Shown here: positions 58,222-64,000 of the stretch, one piece after another | Layout of the letters: each line of letters opens with the position of its first letter | Position numbering within the stretch: the stretch's first letter is position 1 | Assembly (NCBI GenBank): GCA_038025085.1 | Contig: CM076147.1 | Location: forward strand, 26,823,001-26,887,000 | DNA length: 64,000 nt | Direction: 5' to 3' | From: Tetragonia tetragonoides | Lineage: Eukaryota; Streptophyta; Magnoliopsida; Caryophyllales; Aizoaceae | Program-made: the position numbers and the translations under genes | The notes under the pieces: generated by a model | Database searches by the model: none | What the model was told of the DNA's origin: nothing | What the model saw: only the letters and a program-made list of their open reading frames with translations

Positions 58222-60161
58222 TATTTGTTGATCAAGGAATTTTGGTTCCATGTATTTGAATGGTTTCCTGTAAATAGAATAACTTCATGGTTAGGTTGTA
58301 AATTTGAACATAGTCGTCATCATTTAATTTTGTCCTTGGTGGTCACTGTTGCCACCTCAATCAATATCATTCACTGTTGATTGTTGCATACAGTGGGAGT
58401 AGCTGCAATTTGCAAACCAGTGGCCAGAGTAATGTATTCATATTCATATTTGTTTATGAAGATTGAATTTGACTAAAACTTGATTGCTAATGTTGATCCA
58501 TCCCGCGGAAAATGCTTTCCTTTGTGCGTAGAGTGCACTGCTAGATATAAGTGTAGACAATCTGTGGACCTCTCCTCCCGATTCATGATTACAATGTGAG
58601 TTTTTGGTATCGCATACAGCTTATGCAGAAGACTCCTTGAAAAGAAATCGCTAGAAGGACCTATGTGTATGTGTGTTGGGAACTGCGCTCTTTATGCCAA
58701 GGGTTCTTTTCTTATAACAGATCTTGACCTCACATTGAATCAAATTGATAGAGAAAATCTAGGCTCTTTTCAAGTTGGTTAATGGGAAGCGTTGGAGACG
58801 GTTCATCAAGGGGTAAAAGACTGATGGTGGGAGGTGCTTACGGAGGTAACGGCAACTAGTCGGGAGTATCATCGTTTTCTCTTGAAAGGAGTTGGAGAGA
58901 CCTCGTTTAGAGAGGTTGACATGGGTTCCCATTGCTGCACATGGTTAGAGCGTTTTTTGAGGAGATAAATGGGGCAATTTTTAGGTCTTTGCAATTACAT
59001 ATTTATATGGTGAGTTTTGTTGGAAGGAAACACCCGGATTTCCAATGGTCATTCCAGTTGAATTCTTGTCATATGGCGTTCTACCAATATGCTACTTATT
59101 GGGTAGAAAAATTCATTTGCATAATCACAAATTTGATCCTATGAGGATGGTGAAAAGCCTCTTTGATAAGCATAGATATAATATGCACTTTGGGATAATG
59201 CATGCCCAAAGCTTAATGCCAAAACAGAGTAATTGTGGTGGGCATAGCATGTTAATAGAAAGTTGGTTGTGTCCCAATTGTACGTATCGTCTCTTTCGTC
59301 TACACCACTCTAATCCCAAAAAGTTGAATGACAATCTTGTGACAGGAAGCAAGCAAGTTTAGGCAAAATGCCATATTTTGTAGGGATGGTCTTAGGACCT
59401 AAAGAAAATGTGAAATGCCAACTGAATCAGTAACTACTTTCCCATTGAAGTAACATGCCTTGCTTGGATATAGTTAGATGGAAAGGGATATTAAAGAGAA
59501 CATGCACGCAATGACCTTTCATTATCAAAGGACAGGACCAAATACAAATGCGGCCTTCCCCAATCTGTCACATTCAGAAATCAAGCTCTGTAAAACTGTT
59601 TAAGCAAGATCAATCACACTTAGGCCTCGTTTACTAGGTTGCAATCAAATGCAATGCAATGCAATCATTTTATAGGGTAAATGGGAGGTGAAAAGTGAAG
59701 GAGTAGGAGGAAACGAATAGGAAAAGTGGGGTTGATTGTATTATTCATTGTAATCACAATTGCTCAACTTTTCCCATATAATGATGATTACTTTGGATGG
59801 TGTAATCAATCTTACTTTTTCCATCTCTTTCCTCCCCCTTTTCCTTTTCCACTTCTTATTTACCCTATAAAATGTTTGCATTGCATTGCATTTGATTGCA
59901 ACCAAGTAAACATCACCTTAATGTCAGGACATTCTTCAAAGGAACAATAAACCGCAAAATTATGCTTCCTGCTTCGAGGTGAGTTCTTGGTTGAAGTTCA
60001 TTTGGCTAAACCATAGAACATAGTACATTGGAAGCACCGGTTAAAAGGCCATGGCCGCAAAAACACAACAGCTGCAAGTGATAAGAAAATAGGTGGATCT
60101 AGATACACATGGTTTTACACAAATCATTATCGCAGCAATTGCGTTGTTATGTTCTGGATTC
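58222..60161. other. Intergenic, one MITE, no recognised gene
   Basis: Short plus-strand frames (such as 58932-59144 and 59045-59362) have no motif I recognise. 59623-59917 is a MITE (separate entry). The rest looks like spacer and gene 3' flanks. Confidence 0.5.
59623..59917. mobile_element. Tourist-like MITE, 295 bp
   Basis: The ends are GGCCTCGTTTACTAGGTTGC and the complement of GGTGATGTTTACTTGGTTGC, with TTA on each side (59620-59622 and 59918-59920). The subterminal repeats CAAATGCAATGCAATGCAAT and ATCATTTTATAGGGTAAATG are mirrored. Same family as 2869-3139. Confidence 0.9.
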
Positions 60162-62373
60162 TCAGGCTCTGACACAGCAGTTGAAGTAACTGAGGAAGCT
60201 CCTCCTTGCCTGCTAAAATTGAAACAAATAAACAAGTACTCCAGGGAAATAAAAAAAGTTGAATTATTAATAAGATTCGACAACCAAACAAAATAACGGG
60301 CCCGTTTGGCCTACTTTCTACCAACTTCTCCTTCTCCTCCCAAATTTGTTCTTGCTCACCCTCTTTTTATCCACTCCCCCTCCATTTCCAACTTCTAAGA
60401 AGTTGAAATAAAGCTACAATTGGACTAGAAGGAGAAGTTACAAATTGTAGCTTCTCCTTCCACTTCTAGCATTATTTTAACTTCTCAGAAGTTGGAAATG
60501 GAGGGGAGAGTCAATAAAAAGGGGTGAACAAGAACAAATTTGGGAGGAGAAGTTGAATTTGTGGGAGCTAGGCCAAACGGGCCCAACATCTGGTTTGTCA
60601 TTTTTCCTTTTTCGTACAAAATCATATTAACATTTGATCAAAAGGTGGAGAATTATTTATGAAAGACACCATCGCCACCATCACCTCCGTCGCCCATATC
60701 CACACATGAATAGAAAATATATGGATATATTAAAAATCTTGTAGAGGACTATCGTATCCATGAAAGCAATTAAGATAATGCGCGTGCAGCAATTCACCAA
60801 TTTGGATATACTGTTAACCAGTTGAACAGACATTAAGCACTCCATCCCACCCCCAAAAACAAAAGAGAAATGAAAATGCTGTCTAATGCAAGCTATGTGA
60901 ACAAAATGTCATCAAGACTTAAAAGCCTAAATAGTTAGATATCCCTACTAAATTTGTTTATAGGTTGAGAGTTGAGACTGTATCCTGACCTCATATTGTT
61001 TTTCTGTCTGTGGATACATATCTGTCAATTAGTCACAGTACAGTCTCATAGACACGAACTGTGATTCCCTAATTCATCGGGCACACTCACATGATCACTG
61101 GCCAGTGGCATTTATTAAACTTTGGCTACATAAAGCCAGGCATTAGATTTATGGCACTGGCATAGTGGCATTGTTATCTATGGACCCCCATGGTCTTGCA
61201 GTTATACGTCCTAAGATACATCCACTCAAGAAAAATTTTCTCTTTTTTGCCAAAACAAAAAACGAAAGAAAACTTCTTAGATCACTTAGACTTCAGCACC
61301 ACCAAGGTTCAACATAAGTTTTTTAAAAAAACTAATCTTTAAACTTAAATAAAAGAGTAGGAATGTAAATCTCGGGAGTCCAAGATATCAAAAAACATGA
61401 GGGCTATCATTCATGCAAACAGGAAAAAATTGCGCCCTAGATCAGAAGGATAGCAAAATTTTCCTTTTTGTCTTAGAAATGAATCATGCTGCAAAGAAGC
61501 ATCAAATTAATAAGACTATATGACGACAAATTCAAGATATGAATGAATTGTGACTGGCTTTAGGCTGCAAATAGTATTAATCGTAACAGCCAATGTTCCC
61601 GGCACAGAATGTCCCTTTATGCTACCACGTAGTATAGTTAAGGCCCACTTGCTCTTGCTTTAATATTATAAGTACCTAACCTTATGAACTTCTGGATTCA
61701 TGCATACTTTTAATATTATAGCACTGTCATTTAATTAACAACTACAATTCAGCAAGACACATAAAAACAATAGACATCATGTGAAGCAAAGCCAACAGAT
61801 ATAAGCAAACGAGTAGGTATGTAACAAAGATAGCAATATTTTTTTAGGGATTTTTATTATGGTGTATTTTAATACTTGGGTGTTAAGGCATTATTGTTCT
61901 GTGGGAGGAGATATGAATAACATTGCATTTCTGTGCCTAAGCACTTGAAGGGGAAGTTTCATATATGATGCTATAGCAGGTTTAGGAGTTCCAGCAGTAA
62001 ATAATCTTTCTACTCAATCGACACGACTTCCTTTATTTGTGAAACAAATGAATATCAATGACCAAAAATACAATCATAAAACAAGACGAGAGTAAACCCA
62101 AGAGGTTAAAATCATAGCACATAGTTAGCTGAGTGATCTTACAGTTGGAGAGTGGACTTGATCAAATTGTTTATCTTCCACGCGTGGTCTATTATTAGCA
62201 GGAGCAGTTGGATTAATGAACTCTTCTTCATTACCAAGACTGGCTCTTGAAGGATCTCTTTTGTTCTGTTTCCTCATTTCTCTGATTTTTGAGAAATCGA
62301 GAGAGTAATCTGGCAACGGTCCCTTCTGGTCCCAATCTCCAAATTGTGGCACAGATAACCATGGTGCATTTTT
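60162..62373 (-). CDS. RIN4/NOI-like protein, two 3' exons; first exon not found
   Basis: The NOI domain is a short plasma-membrane-associated module found in the immune regulator RIN4 and its relatives and named after the AvrRpt2 cleavage site. The larger exon (62373-62143, 77 codons) starts after TGTGCAG and reads NAPWLSVPQFGDWDQKGPLP, DYSLDFSKIREMRKQNKRD, PSRASLGNEEEF, with VPQFGDWD as the cleavage-site-like motif. It ends at a GTAAGA donor. The last exon (60209-60162, 16 codons after TTTTAGCAG) gives ARRSFLSYFNCCVRA and a TGA. The double cysteine is the usual lipid-anchor site of this family. Both joints are in phase 0. The exon with the start codon should encode only a few residues; I found no convincing candidate up to 64000, so it may be outside the window or very short. 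Confidence 0.88.
60298..60584. mobile_element. Palindromic MITE, 287 bp, in the NOI-like intron
   Basis: GGGCCCGTTTGGCCTA on the left and TAGGCCAAACGGGCCC on the right are inverted repeats, which continue inwards with AACTTCTCC and CAAATTTGTTCTTG. AAC flanks it on both sides (60295-60297 and 60585-60587). Almost the whole element can fold back on itself. Confidence 0.88.
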
Positions 62374-64000
62374 CTGCACAAAAAAGCAGATAACTTCTCC
62401 ATTAGCAGTTGAGAGGATTAAGAAATCTTGCAACTTCCAATGAATATAAAATTTCCTTTTAGCTTTGACAAACTATGTTTAATTCTTCAAGAAGCCTTAA
62501 AACCAACAAAGAAGTTTCAGCAAATACGCCACCATGCCCTGACAACCTCCGACCATATCCGGCTCCAATATTACAGAAATGATATAGATAGATACTGGGA
62601 GTAGTAGTGTGGTACACGAGAAAATCGCACTTGAGATTTTCGCTGATACCAAAATCGATTTTAGATATTAAGGTTTTAAAAAGTGAAATTTCGAAGTAGT
62701 GCCTCACGATGTTCAATAGTTCCAATCACAAAGAAGAATATCAATTCATAAGTTGTTCAATGATATCACTTGGTGGAATAAACTAACTAAAACAGTACTA
62801 CTTGAAGGTTGAAATCAGTTGTTCTAAAGGTTCACCATTCAGAACAATACATAATCAATTGCACTTTCTTAAGCTCTCCTCTAGAAGTCATATCCTAACG
62901 CATAATCAGGAAGAATGCGGGCTAATTCCAATAGATGAAAATTCACTAAGAAAAATCAAATATTTAAAACAGTCGAGGAACATAATATCATCAAAATCAT
63001 CAACTGTCAAATGAATATCAACTGAAGTTGTATTGCAGGAAATCTGATTCACCCTTAACAAATGATTATGTTAATCATCTCATAATACACAGCTTGCTAC
63101 AATTATCCACTGAATATTAAAGTGATTTTATGATTAGCACTTAGCAGGCTGTAGGCAGCCGATTTTGCCAGCAAATTAAAATTCATATACCCTAATCATT
63201 TTATTTAGTACTATTTTTGAAAGACAGCCACTTTCTTCAATGTTTCAATACATAAGAAGGTCCACGGTCAAAAAAAGAAAAACTAAAAAAAAAAGAGTAA
63301 TTTGTAAAGGGCCCAATGCAAGGTAGCCAATCTCGAGTTGAGTTTGAAAATTTGGGAAGAACAACAAAAAAAAAAATATCAATTTTTCTTGCCAAAAGAA
63401 AACTCAAATATTTTGACTATTGACTAACTATCATTATCACCCAGCTAAGCTACTGCAGCCCCTTCTGTGAAAATTCACAGAAAAGAAAGCAACACTAACC
63501 GGCCAAAACAATTAATTGTACATAAAACCAAACCATATCAAATCACAATTTGACATGCTAATATCAACTCAATCAGGCGAAAATTCCATATCAATCAAAC
63601 GATGTACTAACTTTCAATCAGCAAATTATAGCCAGGACAGGAATAATTCACTCTTTAATTTCTACAACAATCATTTGCAGGTGAGCAAAACGAAAACACC
63701 AAACAATGAAAGACAAAAATTTCGAGGAGAGAGAAAATCATAGACATACAACGACACAATTAAACCTCATACTGATACAGTACAAAACTATATTACTATT
63801 AGTCAAACAAATTTAATCAAACAAAACCTGATACCTAATTTTGCATCAAATTCTAAATCTAAAAACTAATCTAAACCAAATTATGGTAAACAATTTCATC
63901 AAATTCTTAAAAAGAAATTACGGCAAAAGAGCGAAAAACAAAAATTGAAAAATTCAGGGAAGTATGAGTAATTGAGTATATATATTGCGGAGAAATTGAA
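62374..64000. other. Upstream part of the NOI-like gene, intron and promoter, not resolved
   Basis: AT-rich; no exon can be assigned. Read on the minus strand, a TATA-like ATATATATAC lies at about 63977-63986 near the end of the window and could be the promoter of the gene, with a 5' UTR intron following. Confidence 0.35.

Overview
This is plant nuclear DNA. It contains spliceosomal introns with GT/AG borders, a plastid-type shikimate kinase, a CYP96A-type P450, a plant UDP-glycosyltransferase, a PAM16-like import subunit and an RIN4/NOI protein, all spread among nested LTR retrotransposons, LINEs, SINEs, hAT and Tourist-like elements. The frequent TACGGAGTA-like tracts make me lean towards a Caryophyllales species (spinach/beet relatives). 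That is an inference from composition, not a proof.

Region 1 (1-19,700) is repeat country. A small orphan gene (2409-2861) has its 3' flank duplicated. One copy carries a Tourist-like MITE and the second lacks it. The second copy was then blown apart by insertions whose ends can be read from target-site duplications (TSDs). These are a minus-strand solo LTR (4450-16766) that itself received a 4.6-kb LTR element (5692-10267) and a 4.9-kb LINE (11281-16148), then a second minus-strand solo LTR (17026-18422) and a hAT-like MITE (18642-19259).

Region 2 (19,700-30,450) has an (AAT)n(ATT)n palindrome, a LINE RNase H fragment, an intact intronless F-box/kelch gene (20793-21926), a gutted duplicate of the shikimate kinase locus (23552-24560) and a frameshifted CYP96A-like P450 (minus, 25662-27210).

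Region 3 (30,456-42,715) is a three-level nest. A copia-like solo LTR of about 1.1 kb holds a minus-strand Ty3/gypsy element that has gag but no pol. That element's left LTR holds a complete but decayed hAT transposon. Every level has its own TSD, and the right LTR of the gypsy element preserves the hAT empty site.

Region 4 (42,716-64,000) is genic: a broken UGT76-like glycosyltransferase (minus), an intact ten-exon shikimate kinase (minus), a head-to-head PAM16-like gene (plus) with an in-frame stop in its last exon, and the 3' part of an RIN4/NOI-like gene (minus) whose first exon was not found. Introns and spacers carry SINEs, MITEs and a LINE fragment.

No CRISPR, phage or bacterial defence system is present. 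The unusual content is the readable chronology of nested insertions, the gag-only and PBS/PPT-only retroelements, and the gutted duplicate of an essential metabolic gene.
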